From Macrococcoides epidermidis (GTDB lineage: Bacteria > Bacillota > Bacilli > Staphylococcales > Staphylococcaceae): a DNA stretch of 64,000 nucleotides. Each line of letters starts with the position of its first letter. The first letter of the stretch is position 1. The notes beneath the pieces are model-generated. The model ran no database searches. It was not told where the DNA came from and saw nothing but the letters and a program-made list of their open reading frames with translations. The position numbers and the translations under genes are program-made. Of the stretch, positions 1 to 9,055 are shown piece after piece. The stretch lies in the NCBI RefSeq assembly GCF_042659445.1, contig NZ_JBHSSR010000013.1, one strand, 5' to 3'.

Positions 1-552
1 TTCAATGATAATTTCTTCAACGCTTGGAATACCGAAGAAACCTAAAATTGTTTGTAAGTAACGGTTACCCATTTCGAAGTTTGCTGCTGGACCTTCTGAA
101 TAGTAACCACCACGTGCTTGAACGATAACTGCTTTCTTATCTGTAAGTAATCCAACTGGACCTTCAGCAGTGTATTTGAATGCTTTTCCAGCTACTGCTA
201 CTGCATCAATATAAGCTTTAACGATTGCCGGGAATGATAAGTTCCACATTGGCGTAACGAATACATATTTATCTGCCGCAGCAAATTCGTCACTTAATTC
301 ATTTAAACGTGCTACTTTTTGTTGCTCAGTTTCAGTTAATGTTTCGAAAGCTTCTCCTGATTGTAATTTACCCCAACCAGCAAATACTTCTTTATCAATT
401 AATGGGATAAACGTTTCATATAAATCAATATGTTTAACTTCGTGATCTGGATTTGCAGCTTTGTAGCTTTCAATAAACGCTTTCCCTGTAGCCATTGAGA
501 AAGAAACTGTTTCATCATTAGGATGTCCTGTAATGTATAATACTTTAGTCAT
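1..552 (-). CDS. azoR: FMN-dependent NADH-azoreductase, 3' end cut off
   Basis: A reading frame of 184 codons begins at the ATG at 552 and runs off the window edge, so the C-terminus (about 25 residues by family length) is missing. A GAGGAG ribosome site lies about 10 bases upstream. The product starts MTKVLYITGHPNDETVSFSM, the flavodoxin-fold start that binds FMN. It also has the AzoR/AcpD motifs TPMWNLSFPAIVKAYID and QARGGYYSEGP. AzoR enzymes are cytoplasmic quinone and azo reductases that use NADH and protect against quinone and thiol stress. Family assignment is firm; the physiological substrate is not known. Confidence 0.87.
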   Translation of the reverse strand, partial: MTKVLYITGHPNDETVSFSMATGKAFIESYKAANPDHEVKHIDLYETFIPLIDKEVFAGWGKLQSGEAFETLTETEQQKVARLNELSDEFAAADKYVFVTPMWNLSFPAIVKAYIDAVAVAGKAFKYTAEGPVGLLTDKKAVIVQARGGYYSEGPAANFEMGNRYLQTILGFFGIPSVEEIIIE

Positions 553-659
553 GTGTAATAACTCCTCTTTTGTGTGCTTTTTAGTTTAATTTTTATACTT
601 GATATATTTATTATATTATAATTTGCAAATTAGTCAACTAAAATGTTAATTTTTAAGCT

Positions 660-686
660 AAAAAAATCCGAGGTAATATTCCTCGG
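660..686 (-). terminator. Rho-independent terminator after the YdhG-like gene
   Basis: On the minus strand an 8-bp stem (CCGAGGAA with TTACCTCGG) is followed by a run of T. It lies about 10 bases past the stop of the YdhG-like gene and should end the five-gene minus-strand unit. Confidence 0.8.
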
Positions 687-697
687 TTTCAAATTTA

Positions 698-1069
698 TTA
701 TTTTCTCCAGAAAGTTGTAACTTCCTTTTTATCTTCTATATTGTATTCAATTATCTCTTTCAATAATTCATAATCGATTTCCTGGTCCCACTTTACTTTG
801 AAAAGACCTGCAGTTTGATCGTATCCAGCTTCTGCTATCTTATCTTTAAAATGCGCCATCGTTTGATTTTCCGGTGCTATTGAAATATGCGCTTTTGCTG
901 TACTGACACCCAGTATAAACGTGCCGTGATCTGAATACATCGGTGTATTCCATTTATATTCACGTTGTAATTCCGGAAAATTTGTCTCAATCCATTCAAA
1001 TAAATCCTGAATCTTACCGAGATGATTGATGTTTGTTAGTTTGTCAAAGAACGGCTCAAATTTATGCAT
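698..1069 (-). CDS. YdhG/Fra-like DUF1801 protein (putative iron chaperone)
   Basis: The 123-residue protein has the YdhG hallmark YKWNTPMYSDHGTFILGVST and ends with the conserved TFWRK. B. subtilis YdhG (Fra) is a frataxin-like iron donor for Fe-S and haem assembly, so an iron-chaperone role is inferred by family only. The frame is open up to an ATG at 1087, but GGAGG sits 5 bases before the ATG at 1069 and family members begin near this residue (MHKFEPFF), so 1069 was chosen. It follows the ABC ATPase by 18 bases and is probably the last gene of that operon. No acidic ridge like that of eukaryotic frataxin was looked for in detail. Confidence 0.75.
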   Translation of the reverse strand: MHKFEPFFDKLTNINHLGKIQDLFEWIETNFPELQREYKWNTPMYSDHGTFILGVSTAKAHISIAPENQTMAHFKDKIAEAGYDQTAGLFKVKWDQEIDYELLKEIIEYNIEDKKEVTTFWRK

Positions 1070-1087
1070 AACTTCCTCCATATTCAT

Positions 1088-1759
1088 TTATTTCAATTTT
1101 AGCATATCTTCAAATGTCCAGTGTTTATCAGTCAGTACCTGTTTATAAAATGGATCTTTTCCAATTAATTTTATATGATCTCCAATCACCTCAACTTCAT
1201 CTAAGTGATGCGTTGTTAAAATAATGAGTTTACTTTTTTTCAGCTGATTAATCAGTCGATGAATGTCATATCTCGATTTCAAATCAATACCAACAGTAGG
1301 TTCATCCAAAATAATTATATCTGGATTTCCAAGTAAGCCGATTAACATGTTCACCTTACGTTTCGTCCCTCCTGATAGTGATTGAACTTTCTCCTTATCT
1401 TCGCGAATATTTAAAGCATCTTTATAAGTATTTAGTAAATTATCATCAATAGGAGATGTATAGAGCCCTTTAAAAAACTTAATATTATCTTGCACAGATA
1501 AATGTTCAAATAATGCGATGTCCTGAGGAATGTAGCCTAAACGGTTCTTTAAAGATTTATGACTTAGGTTCTCACCGAAATAAATAATTTCTCCCGCATC
1601 TTGCGTTTCCAGCTTTGCAATCATTCGTAACAATGTTGATTTCCCAGCGCCGTTCTCACCTAACAGGATTGTTACAGCTCTATCTTCAAAAGTTGTGTTC
1701 AACTGATCAAAGATTTCTTTTTTCCCATATCGCTTAGTTAAGTTTTTAACTTTTATCAT
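1088..1759 (-). CDS. ABC transporter ATP-binding protein
   Basis: This 223-residue nucleotide-binding subunit has Walker A GENGAGKST (34-42), Q-loop YIPQD (77-81), signature LSGG (128-131), Walker B IIILDEPT (148-155) and switch His in TTHH (182-185). The sequence after Walker B, VGID, and the short C-terminus are typical of ABC-2 (drug, antibiotic or lipid export) systems. It overlaps the upstream permease by 4 bases (stop and ATG interlock), so it is translationally coupled with the two permeases and together they form a complete exporter. The substrate cannot be read from the sequence. Confidence 0.9.
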   Translation of the reverse strand: MIKVKNLTKRYGKKEIFDQLNTTFEDRAVTILLGENGAGKSTLLRMIAKLETQDAGEIIYFGENLSHKSLKNRLGYIPQDIALFEHLSVQDNIKFFKGLYTSPIDDNLLNTYKDALNIREDKEKVQSLSGGTKRKVNMLIGLLGNPDIIILDEPTVGIDLKSRYDIHRLINQLKKSKLIILTTHHLDEVEVIGDHIKLIGKDPFYKQVLTDKHWTFEDMLKLK

Positions 1760-2685
1760 ATACTTCCTCCTATCGATAACAACATATAAACGGTCACAAT
1801 CATCAATGTGAAAGTAATGGTCATAAATAGACGATGACTTGTTGTATTGATTTTAAAGAGTAATAAACTTAATACGAATTCATAAATAAGTGTGAATAAC
1901 AAGCATACAAAATAAAACTTTATACTCATCATTTGATTCATGAACAATGCTGCAAAGATAATTGATAACATGATTATGAAAACGTGAACCATGATATACG
2001 TTATATGTAAATAAAAATTTGTTTTGTCAAACATATACATGCGTTCAAGTGCTGCGTCCTGCTTTAAATGATAATGAAGTATCACTTGTATAGATGATAC
2101 AAATAAAATAAGCGCGAATATTGTACTTAAAGCAATTGATTCATCTTGTGATTTTGAAACTGCAATTTGTTTCATACGACTTTCAGGTGTTTTCTGATAA
2201 TACCTCTTCTTAACTTCTTCAATATTTACTTGCTTCTCTTTATCAATATGATATTTCACGATATAAGGAATCTGCGCTTCAAATAATGTTTTACTTACTA
2301 TTTCCTGGGCAATAGCCCCAATAAAATCATCACGATAATAAAGTATAATCGTATCTCTTAAAGATTGTTGCTTTAATGCTTCATTAAAACCTTCAGGAAT
2401 TGATAAACTTAACACCGCTTCTTTAGTTTTCACATGATCTTCTATAAAACTTTCTTCATCACCAATTATTTTAACTGTCATATCATGATTATCTTTAAAC
2501 ATTGCAATCAACGCTTCTGATGATTGAGAATGATCTAAATCCTGCACAGCAATCGGCATTTTAAACACTGCATTCATTTTTTGCTGCAATATAAAACAAG
2601 TGAGTAACATGCCAGCAATCAGCAACGACAATAATAAGTATGATTTCCATTGTTTTTGCACTACGAGGTATAAGATAGATTTCAT
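1756..2685 (-). CDS. ABC-2 type permease, first of a pair
   Basis: The 309-residue membrane protein has one N-terminal helix (about 12-30), an extracytoplasmic region of about 150 residues, and a cluster of five C-terminal helices from about 187. This is the layout of ABC-2 permeases of the YhgE/YhaP type. It overlaps the neighbouring permease by 4 bases and the ATPase by 4 bases, so all three should be translated as one block. The large external domain is shared with its partner permease, which suggests a heterodimer. Exported substrate unknown. Confidence 0.8.
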   Translation of the reverse strand: MKSILYLVVQKQWKSYLLLSLLIAGMLLTCFILQQKMNAVFKMPIAVQDLDHSQSSEALIAMFKDNHDMTVKIIGDEESFIEDHVKTKEAVLSLSIPEGFNEALKQQSLRDTIILYYRDDFIGAIAQEIVSKTLFEAQIPYIVKYHIDKEKQVNIEEVKKRYYQKTPESRMKQIAVSKSQDESIALSTIFALILFVSSIQVILHYHLKQDAALERMYMFDKTNFYLHITYIMVHVFIIMLSIIFAALFMNQMMSIKFYFVCLLFTLIYEFVLSLLLFKINTTSHRLFMTITFTLMIVTVYMLLSIGGSI

Positions 2686-3848
2686 CGTCTATACCTCCTT
2701 ATCAGTTGTAATATCAATAGACTTATCAATATAATACATATCCAGTAGAACAGAATAGGAGTCTTTATAAAATAGTTATTCAAAATCAATTCCAGTACTT
2801 TATTAAAAATATGACTAAACGGTTGATGATACAATATACCGCCTAATACATCCTTAAAATATATCGAAGGAATTGTTGCTCCGGAAAATAGAATGATAAG
2901 ACCCGTTATCATTACTTTAAGAATCAATTGAAACGATTCATTATTAACGAGTTCAATAAGCAACATCACCACAAATATCATTATGAGGTATAAGAATAAA
3001 ATAATTAAAAGTGGCATTAGGTTATAACTTTCAAAAGATACATCTAAGTATTTTAATAAAACATACAATACTACTGCAGAAAATAAAAGTGTATACCATA
3101 AACTTATTAACCCGCGTGTCAATGTTAGTTTTTCATATGAAAAATGAAACATTGATAGACGTTCTTTCAAAGCATGCGCCTGATTCATCTTCAAAATATT
3201 AAACAGTGATAAAAACAATACATAAACACTGATAAAATAAACTGAAATAGTATAATACTGATAGTTATCATAAAGTTTAACCGGTTGCTCATCAAATGCA
3301 CCATTACGATTCAGACCCGTAAAAAGCATATCCGTCATCATCATTAACATCGCATCATCACTTGACTCAGGATATAACGCTTTATACGCTCCAGCTCCAC
3401 CGATAGAAAGCATCAAACGACTATATACGGAATCCGTTAACTGATAGATGATAATACTCTCAAGCGATGTTTTATCGTATGTGTAAACAGAAATCGGTAA
3501 TGCTCCTTGCTTGTAAAATGCCTCAGTCATTCCTTGATCGAACACGAAATAACCATCTAAATGATGTTGCTTTAATTCATTATTAGCCTTAGTCACATCA
3601 AAATGCTTCAGTTCAATATCGTTACCCATACGCTTTCCATCGCCAATTGCATCTAATATCAACTTCGTTTCTCTAGATTGATCTTCATCTACTAATCCAA
3701 TCGAAAACTTATCGTCTTCCTGACTTTTCATCACAGATAATCCTATAAGTGTCGCAAACAATACAAAAAACAATACTAATATATAGACCAGTAAATACCA
3801 CTTTTTCATAAGAAAAGAGTGATAAATGCTGAACAGTTGTAGTTTCAC
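2682..3848 (-). CDS. ABC-2 type permease, second of a pair
   Basis: The membrane protein has a first helix at about 17-40, an external domain of about 160 residues containing VDEDQSRETKLILD, and five or six helices in the C-terminal half. It has the same plan as the adjacent permease. The frame is open to a GTG at 3857, but the AGGGGTG ribosome site is best spaced for the GTG at 3848, chosen here; the start is uncertain by three codons. It lies 33 bases downstream of the DUF6583-like gene and is probably cotranscribed with it. Confidence 0.8.
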   Translation of the reverse strand: MKLQLFSIYHSFLMKKWYLLVYILVLFFVLFATLIGLSVMKSQEDDKFSIGLVDEDQSRETKLILDAIGDGKRMGNDIELKHFDVTKANNELKQHHLDGYFVFDQGMTEAFYKQGALPISVYTYDKTSLESIIIYQLTDSVYSRLMLSIGGAGAYKALYPESSDDAMLMMMTDMLFTGLNRNGAFDEQPVKLYDNYQYYTISVYFISVYVLFLSLFNILKMNQAHALKERLSMFHFSYEKLTLTRGLISLWYTLLFSAVVLYVLLKYLDVSFESYNLMPLLIILFLYLIMIFVVMLLIELVNNESFQLILKVMITGLIILFSGATIPSIYFKDVLGGILYHQPFSHIFNKVLELILNNYFIKTPILFYWICIILISLLILQLIRRYRR

Positions 3849-3889
3849 ATTTATCACCCCTTAATATTAATCAATAACCATTAATTTTA

Positions 3890-5371
3890 TTAATTTAAAT
3901 CTTTAGAAACGTCTTCAAAAATTTTATTAAAGTTCTCACTAATATCATCCTGCAATTGTTGTAGGTCACTATCAGACATTGTGCTTAAGTCTTTAGCACC
4001 GTCAGATTTCACTTTCACATCTTGCTTTAATTTTGTCACACCATCAAGCATCAATTTAACCGGTTCATTTTGAACATTTACAGTAAATTCTGCTTTTTGC
4101 TTTTGTTCATTGTTGCCGATATCTGTTACTAAATCATTTGTATAATTTAATTTTAAATCCTGTCCAGCTAATTGAGATAAATCGATTGTTCCATTGTCAG
4201 TACGTTTATCACCATCTGTTTTAGAATCATTTACAAATGATATTTCTCTTGCACCATCTTGATTAATGACAATTTTGTAATTATCTTTATAATTTTCATC
4301 TTTTTTAGTTGAATCTCCTGATAACACGAATGCATCTGGAGCATCTTTAGAAGATCCTTTTACTTCTAGTTTTAAATTGTCATCAACTTTTGTTAAAGCA
4401 TCTAATTTAACTTCTTCTTCATTACTTGTCATCACCAGATTGCGTTTCATAATTTGTTTGCCATCAACAAAGATTGTTGAGATTACTTTTGGAAACTCAG
4501 ATTCTTTTTGATCCTTCACTTCTTTTAGTGCTTTATCTAACTCTTTATCATAGTCTACACCTTGTGCTTGTTTTGTAAATAAATCTTTTAATTCTTTGTC
4601 ATCTTTTGCTTGTTCTAACATTGCAACGATGATTTTCTTTGTATCTTTTGGTTGTAACGTCATTGTTAACTTCTCTAAATCCTTCTCTTCATCAAAGATT
4701 TTAACTTTTTCTTTATCTTTTTTAAATTGATCATCTTCTACATTATCAGCAAATGTTTTACTGTATCGCTCGATGATTTTGTTCATATCTTCTTGAGAAA
4801 GTTGTGCGCCACCTAAAAGGTTGTTCAGATTTAATGAATCATTTGTCATATCTTCTACTGAAGTTGGATCTCCAGATAATTTTTCAATCGTTTCAATAAT
4901 TTTATCATTTGGAACGCTTAATACATCATTTAACACTGGTGCAGAAAGATATTGATTTTTTTTATCTGCCTGCCACGCAAACTCACCAAGTTTATTATCA
5001 GCAATCGTAGGTGTGATGCTTAAATTTGATAATTTATCTTTACTATTGTGTGCTATATCAAATACGATATTTGATGAATCAATTACTGATTTTGAAATAC
5101 CCATTTGTGATACAAATGCTTCCGGAATATCTGCACTTAACTTCATATTTACTGCATAATTATCATCCTGCATTTTCTCCTGGAATTTTGTTTCATTTTC
5201 AAAACGCTCATTGAAATAATCTTGCAACGACTCCATTGATTCTTTTTCACTTAAAAGATACGCATTTTTCGGTGTGTTCGTTAAAAAGTAATACGCCGCT
5301 GCGCCCCCGCCACCGATTAATAATACAAGTGCTGCTATGATTCCTAAGATCAACCCTTTTGACTTTTTCAT
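3890..5371 (-). CDS. Membrane-anchored DUF6583-type protein, unknown function
   Basis: The 493-residue protein starts with MKKSKG and one hydrophobic helix (about 6-30, rich in Gly and Ala). The rest is a long, charged, Lys/Asp/Glu-rich extracytoplasmic region without cysteine. There is no lipobox, so it is probably an N-terminally anchored surface protein. It resembles the staphylococcal DUF6583 family; no activity is known. It is the first gene of the unit that continues with two ABC-2 permeases and their ATPase, which suggests a cell-surface partner of that exporter. An ATG preceded by GGAGGATATGGT supports the start. Confidence 0.65.
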   Translation of the reverse strand: MKKSKGLILGIIAALVLLIGGGGAAAYYFLTNTPKNAYLLSEKESMESLQDYFNERFENETKFQEKMQDDNYAVNMKLSADIPEAFVSQMGISKSVIDSSNIVFDIAHNSKDKLSNLSITPTIADNKLGEFAWQADKKNQYLSAPVLNDVLSVPNDKIIETIEKLSGDPTSVEDMTNDSLNLNNLLGGAQLSQEDMNKIIERYSKTFADNVEDDQFKKDKEKVKIFDEEKDLEKLTMTLQPKDTKKIIVAMLEQAKDDKELKDLFTKQAQGVDYDKELDKALKEVKDQKESEFPKVISTIFVDGKQIMKRNLVMTSNEEEVKLDALTKVDDNLKLEVKGSSKDAPDAFVLSGDSTKKDENYKDNYKIVINQDGAREISFVNDSKTDGDKRTDNGTIDLSQLAGQDLKLNYTNDLVTDIGNNEQKQKAEFTVNVQNEPVKLMLDGVTKLKQDVKVKSDGAKDLSTMSDSDLQQLQDDISENFNKIFEDVSKDLN

Positions 5372-5560
5372 ACCATATCCTCCACTTTTGTATTTAATGT
5401 CTCGTTCAATTTCATCATATCAAAATAGAAATCATTACGGAATACTTTTCACAAAATTAACCATAAATAATATTATTTATGAAAATCAGTTTACTTAGTA
5501 ATGAAATAATGTAAAAAACACTTTGAATAAACATATTACAGTGAAAGATTAAATATTATT

Positions 5561-6871
5561 CTATATGCTTTGATTTTCATTATTACTTAAACGAATCACT
5601 TTGAAATGTAACAGATACGCACCCAGCGCCATCACAAATAAAGATAAAATTGCAACACGACTTGCTAACGGTCCATAATCTTTTAATAGTAGAGTAATCG
5701 TTCCATAAACAAAAGGTCCAAAAACTGCAGATAATTTACCACTCATTGAGAATAAACCAAAAAATTGTCCTTCGTGAGCTTCCGGTGAGAGTTCTATGAT
5801 AAGCGTTCTAGAGATAACCCAGATAGAACCCATTGCAATTCCGAAAAGAATCGCACAAATATAAAATGCCGACTTAGGTAAAGGAATAGTTGCAATAATA
5901 AGCGCAATCATCAATACTAGCGCGACATAATGCAACGCTTTTAAAGAACCTATTCTTTTAGCAATGTATCCAAATACAAAGGCACCTATTACACTGAAAA
6001 TCGTTGCTATCATAAATATTTTAATAAATTCACTCGAAGTAAATCCTACTACTGTAGTTGCATATGGTTGCATCATACTTATAGCAGTCGCCAAAGCATC
6101 ATTTAAGAAGAAATAAACAATTAAGAATACGTAAATCGCCGGTTCGTTCTTAGCGAGCTTAAAAGTTTCTAATACTTCTTTATAGCCTGATGTTAAGCTT
6201 GATTGAGATACATGTTGTTTCACAGTCTTTTTATTGCCGTCTTTACCAAAGATAAAAATAGGTATGCTAAATACTAAAAATAAAATAGCAGTTGGAATAA
6301 ACGTTTTTCCAGCATCTTCAGTACCTACTAAAGCCATTATCGTAAGCACGCCAAATAATGTTCCCATGTAACCTAGCGCTACTCCAAACCCAGATAATAC
6401 TGAATGTTCTTCTTTTGGTGCTAAGCTACTCATCATTGCATCGTAAAATACAAGACTCGAATTATACATAAATTTCGCAATCGTAAATAAAATAATAATC
6501 AGCAAAAATGAAACTGGAATGCCGAACATCTGTTGTTTAATATCCGCTTCATAAATATAGCCCATCAGAAAAGTACAGATAAATACAATTAAAGTAAAAA
6601 TGATAACCCATTGCTTCTTCTTTTGTGTTCTATCGATATATACGCCATATATCGGACTTAATACAATGAGGAGCAATGCTGCTACACTCGCTGAATAAGC
6701 AATCCAGGTTGATGATACCTGCTCAGTTACAGGATCAACGCCAAACTGTTCTGTTACAAATTGCGGGAAAAACAATGTCACAATATTTGCACTAAAAATT
6801 GTATTACTGAAATCATAGAGTGCCCAGCTAAAAATAGGTAACGACAATAATAGTTTAAGATCTTTCTTCAT
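5561..6871 (-). CDS. MFS transporter of the UMF1/Atg22-like family
   Basis: About twelve membrane helices fill this 436-residue protein. The N-terminal motif FSWALYDFSNTIFSANI is characteristic of the UMF1 (Atg22-like) branch of the major facilitator superfamily, and a cytoplasmic loop IDRTQKKKQW follows helix 2. The frame opens at 6901, but AAGGAG sits 7 bases before the ATG at 6871, which begins MKKDLKLL. Substrates of bacterial UMF1 proteins are mostly unknown. It is a single gene with no obvious partner. Confidence 0.8.
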   Translation of the reverse strand: MKKDLKLLLSLPIFSWALYDFSNTIFSANIVTLFFPQFVTEQFGVDPVTEQVSSTWIAYSASVAALLLIVLSPIYGVYIDRTQKKKQWVIIFTLIVFICTFLMGYIYEADIKQQMFGIPVSFLLIIILFTIAKFMYNSSLVFYDAMMSSLAPKEEHSVLSGFGVALGYMGTLFGVLTIMALVGTEDAGKTFIPTAILFLVFSIPIFIFGKDGNKKTVKQHVSQSSLTSGYKEVLETFKLAKNEPAIYVFLIVYFFLNDALATAISMMQPYATTVVGFTSSEFIKIFMIATIFSVIGAFVFGYIAKRIGSLKALHYVALVLMIALIIATIPLPKSAFYICAILFGIAMGSIWVISRTLIIELSPEAHEGQFFGLFSMSGKLSAVFGPFVYGTITLLLKDYGPLASRVAILSLFVMALGAYLLHFKVIRLSNNENQSI

Positions 6872-6986
6872 TAGTTGCTCCTTATGATATGTATTACTCA
6901 TAGTTTAGCGATTGTTTTATACAAATACTATAAATTTTCTGTTTCATTATTGTAAAGAAAAAAAGTGAAGCAATATATTAAACCCA

Positions 6987-8870
6987 TCATTTAACTTTAA
7001 ATTCCTGTAAGTCCATTAATGCATAATGAATTTGATGATACCTCTCTAGTAGCTTTAAATCAATAAGTGAATGGTTACTACCTCGTTCAAAGTATTTCGC
7101 GCAATTTTCAAAAGCAAGTAAATATTGTCCCATCATTTCATTATCTATTAAAAACTTAGCGTCATCTTTGATAACACGCTGTAAAGAAAAATTAATTTGT
7201 TCTAATAAGTGAATCGCTGGATAATAATGTAGCACTTGTTGTTTATTATTAGAAATTTCACCATATGCATTTGTATAAGTCATTCTGACATTCACGACAT
7301 TTAAATAAAGTTTAAACATATCTTGATAACGATCTCGTATTGCATAATGGTTCTGTGAAAAAAGATAATGGAAAGTTGCTGCCTCTACGCGAATTAAATC
7401 TGCAATGAACTTCGGAAGCTTCTCACTTGCCGTTGTTCTACCAAGAATCAGCACACCAAGAACTGCAATAATGACCCCTATAACAACATCTATGATCCTT
7501 AAATATGCAAAAGAATATGAAATATGTCCAGCTGCGATTCCTGACATAAGCAACACCTGAGTTGTAATTGAAATCATTGCGAGTGCATAATTTGATCCAA
7601 CAAATACTTCATTGATACCTCCAGCAATCGCAATAATAATTGCTACAATAAGTAAATCAGGATTTATACTGATTATTATAGCTGCCACAATGATTCCTAA
7701 AAGTGTACCGATAAATCTGGCACCAGCGCGTTGCAGACTTGTAACAGTTGTATTACCGATTAGAACTGAATGTACAGTCAAAGCCACCCAGTACGGACGA
7801 TCGATATGAAATAATATTGCTATAAATATGGCTATCCCCATTATCACAGCATATTTTATTGTCATCATAAACACACTTGATTCTGGTGTGATATTTGATA
7901 ATAATCTACGCATGAAATGAGGACGACTATTTTCACTTTTATAGTTAATCTGTTCGACTGGAGCAAAAAGAATTTCTTCTACTTTATACAAATTGTTTTC
8001 CAAATTTCTAAATTCTTCTGAAAGTTTAACTGCTTTATTCCAGCTTGGTTTGGTAGTCTTATCATCTGTTACCATATCAACGATATAATTCATCATTTCT
8101 ATTAGAATACCTGGGATAGGACGAATATTCTTTAAATGTAAATCTAATATTTCTGAATAAATCCCTTCAGCCAAGTGATGTAATAATAAAGTACGTTCAT
8201 ATTCTCCACCATCTTTACTGAAAGCAGGACGCGCTGCATAAAGCGCATCATTGGATGCCATTAAGGAGCGCACTGCTGTCGTATGTGCTTCATTAAAAGC
8301 TGCGTTATCATTGAATGCTTTTAATAACTTTTGAAGCATATGATAATCACTAATTACAATTTCACGTTCATAATTTCTATCAAATAACTTACTATGTATT
8401 GAAATAACTACAATTGTAATTAGACCACCTATTATAACCAGCACCGCTCGTTTTAAAAATAATTCTGGTGCATGTGGCATAATTGACGATAGTCCATAAG
8501 CCACTAAAAAGAAAGTAGAACTAGGACCTTTAATTTCAAGGGCATTACACACGTAATACGGTATTACTGTAAAACCAAATAGTAAAAAGCCGAATAGCAC
8601 CATATTACCAGCCGTAAGCGTACCGAGAGCCATTGCAAAAGCTAATGTTAAAGTGGCAATCGTTACTGTTTTTATTTTAGATTGTAAAGTTCCGCCAAAT
8701 ACATAGATATTAGATAATGTTCCAAGTGATATCAACAATCCTAATGATAAATTACCAATGAAATAGCCATATATCATTGGTATTAGCATCAATATGAATT
8801 GAATGATGCCTTTCGAAACATTAATCTTATCGATATCAACATATATTAGTGATTTGTAATAATGATACAC
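6987..8870 (-). CDS. FUSC-family membrane protein (aromatic-acid exporter-like)
   Basis: The 627-residue protein has two membrane blocks of about six helices each (about 25-160 and 335-480) joined by a soluble helical region, with a soluble C-terminal tail. This is the duplicated FUSC/YccS/AaeB design. The motif PYWVALTVHSVLIGNT (about 355-370) is the conserved start of the second block. Related proteins export aromatic acids or p-hydroxybenzoate; the substrate here is unknown. The start is a GTG at 8870, supported by CAGGTGAG 6 bases upstream. No other in-frame start has a comparable ribosome site. Confidence 0.82.
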   Translation of the reverse strand: MYHYYKSLIYVDIDKINVSKGIIQFILMLIPMIYGYFIGNLSLGLLISLGTLSNIYVFGGTLQSKIKTVTIATLTLAFAMALGTLTAGNMVLFGFLLFGFTVIPYYVCNALEIKGPSSTFFLVAYGLSSIMPHAPELFLKRAVLVIIGGLITIVVISIHSKLFDRNYEREIVISDYHMLQKLLKAFNDNAAFNEAHTTAVRSLMASNDALYAARPAFSKDGGEYERTLLLHHLAEGIYSEILDLHLKNIRPIPGILIEMMNYIVDMVTDDKTTKPSWNKAVKLSEEFRNLENNLYKVEEILFAPVEQINYKSENSRPHFMRRLLSNITPESSVFMMTIKYAVIMGIAIFIAILFHIDRPYWVALTVHSVLIGNTTVTSLQRAGARFIGTLLGIIVAAIIISINPDLLIVAIIIAIAGGINEVFVGSNYALAMISITTQVLLMSGIAAGHISYSFAYLRIIDVVIGVIIAVLGVLILGRTTASEKLPKFIADLIRVEAATFHYLFSQNHYAIRDRYQDMFKLYLNVVNVRMTYTNAYGEISNNKQQVLHYYPAIHLLEQINFSLQRVIKDDAKFLIDNEMMGQYLLAFENCAKYFERGSNHSLIDLKLLERYHQIHYALMDLQEFKVK

Positions 8871-9026
8871 TTATGCTCACCTGACTTATTTTTATTTTCA
8901 TACGATAACATTTTAACATGTAATATATTTTTATAATGTCTATAGCAATCATTTGAGTTTATATAAAGATATAAAGGTATAGGTATAATATAAACAGATA
9001 ATAAGATAAAAAAATAAACGACAAAT

Positions 9027-9055
9027 AAAAAAATAACCACTATAAAGTGATTATT
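9027..9055 (-). terminator. Terminator after the ATP-grasp gene
   Basis: The minus strand forms AATAATCACT / AGTGGTTATT with a 4-base loop, then a T7 run. It overlaps the stop codon of the ATP-grasp gene and separates it from the FUSC gene. Confidence 0.8.
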
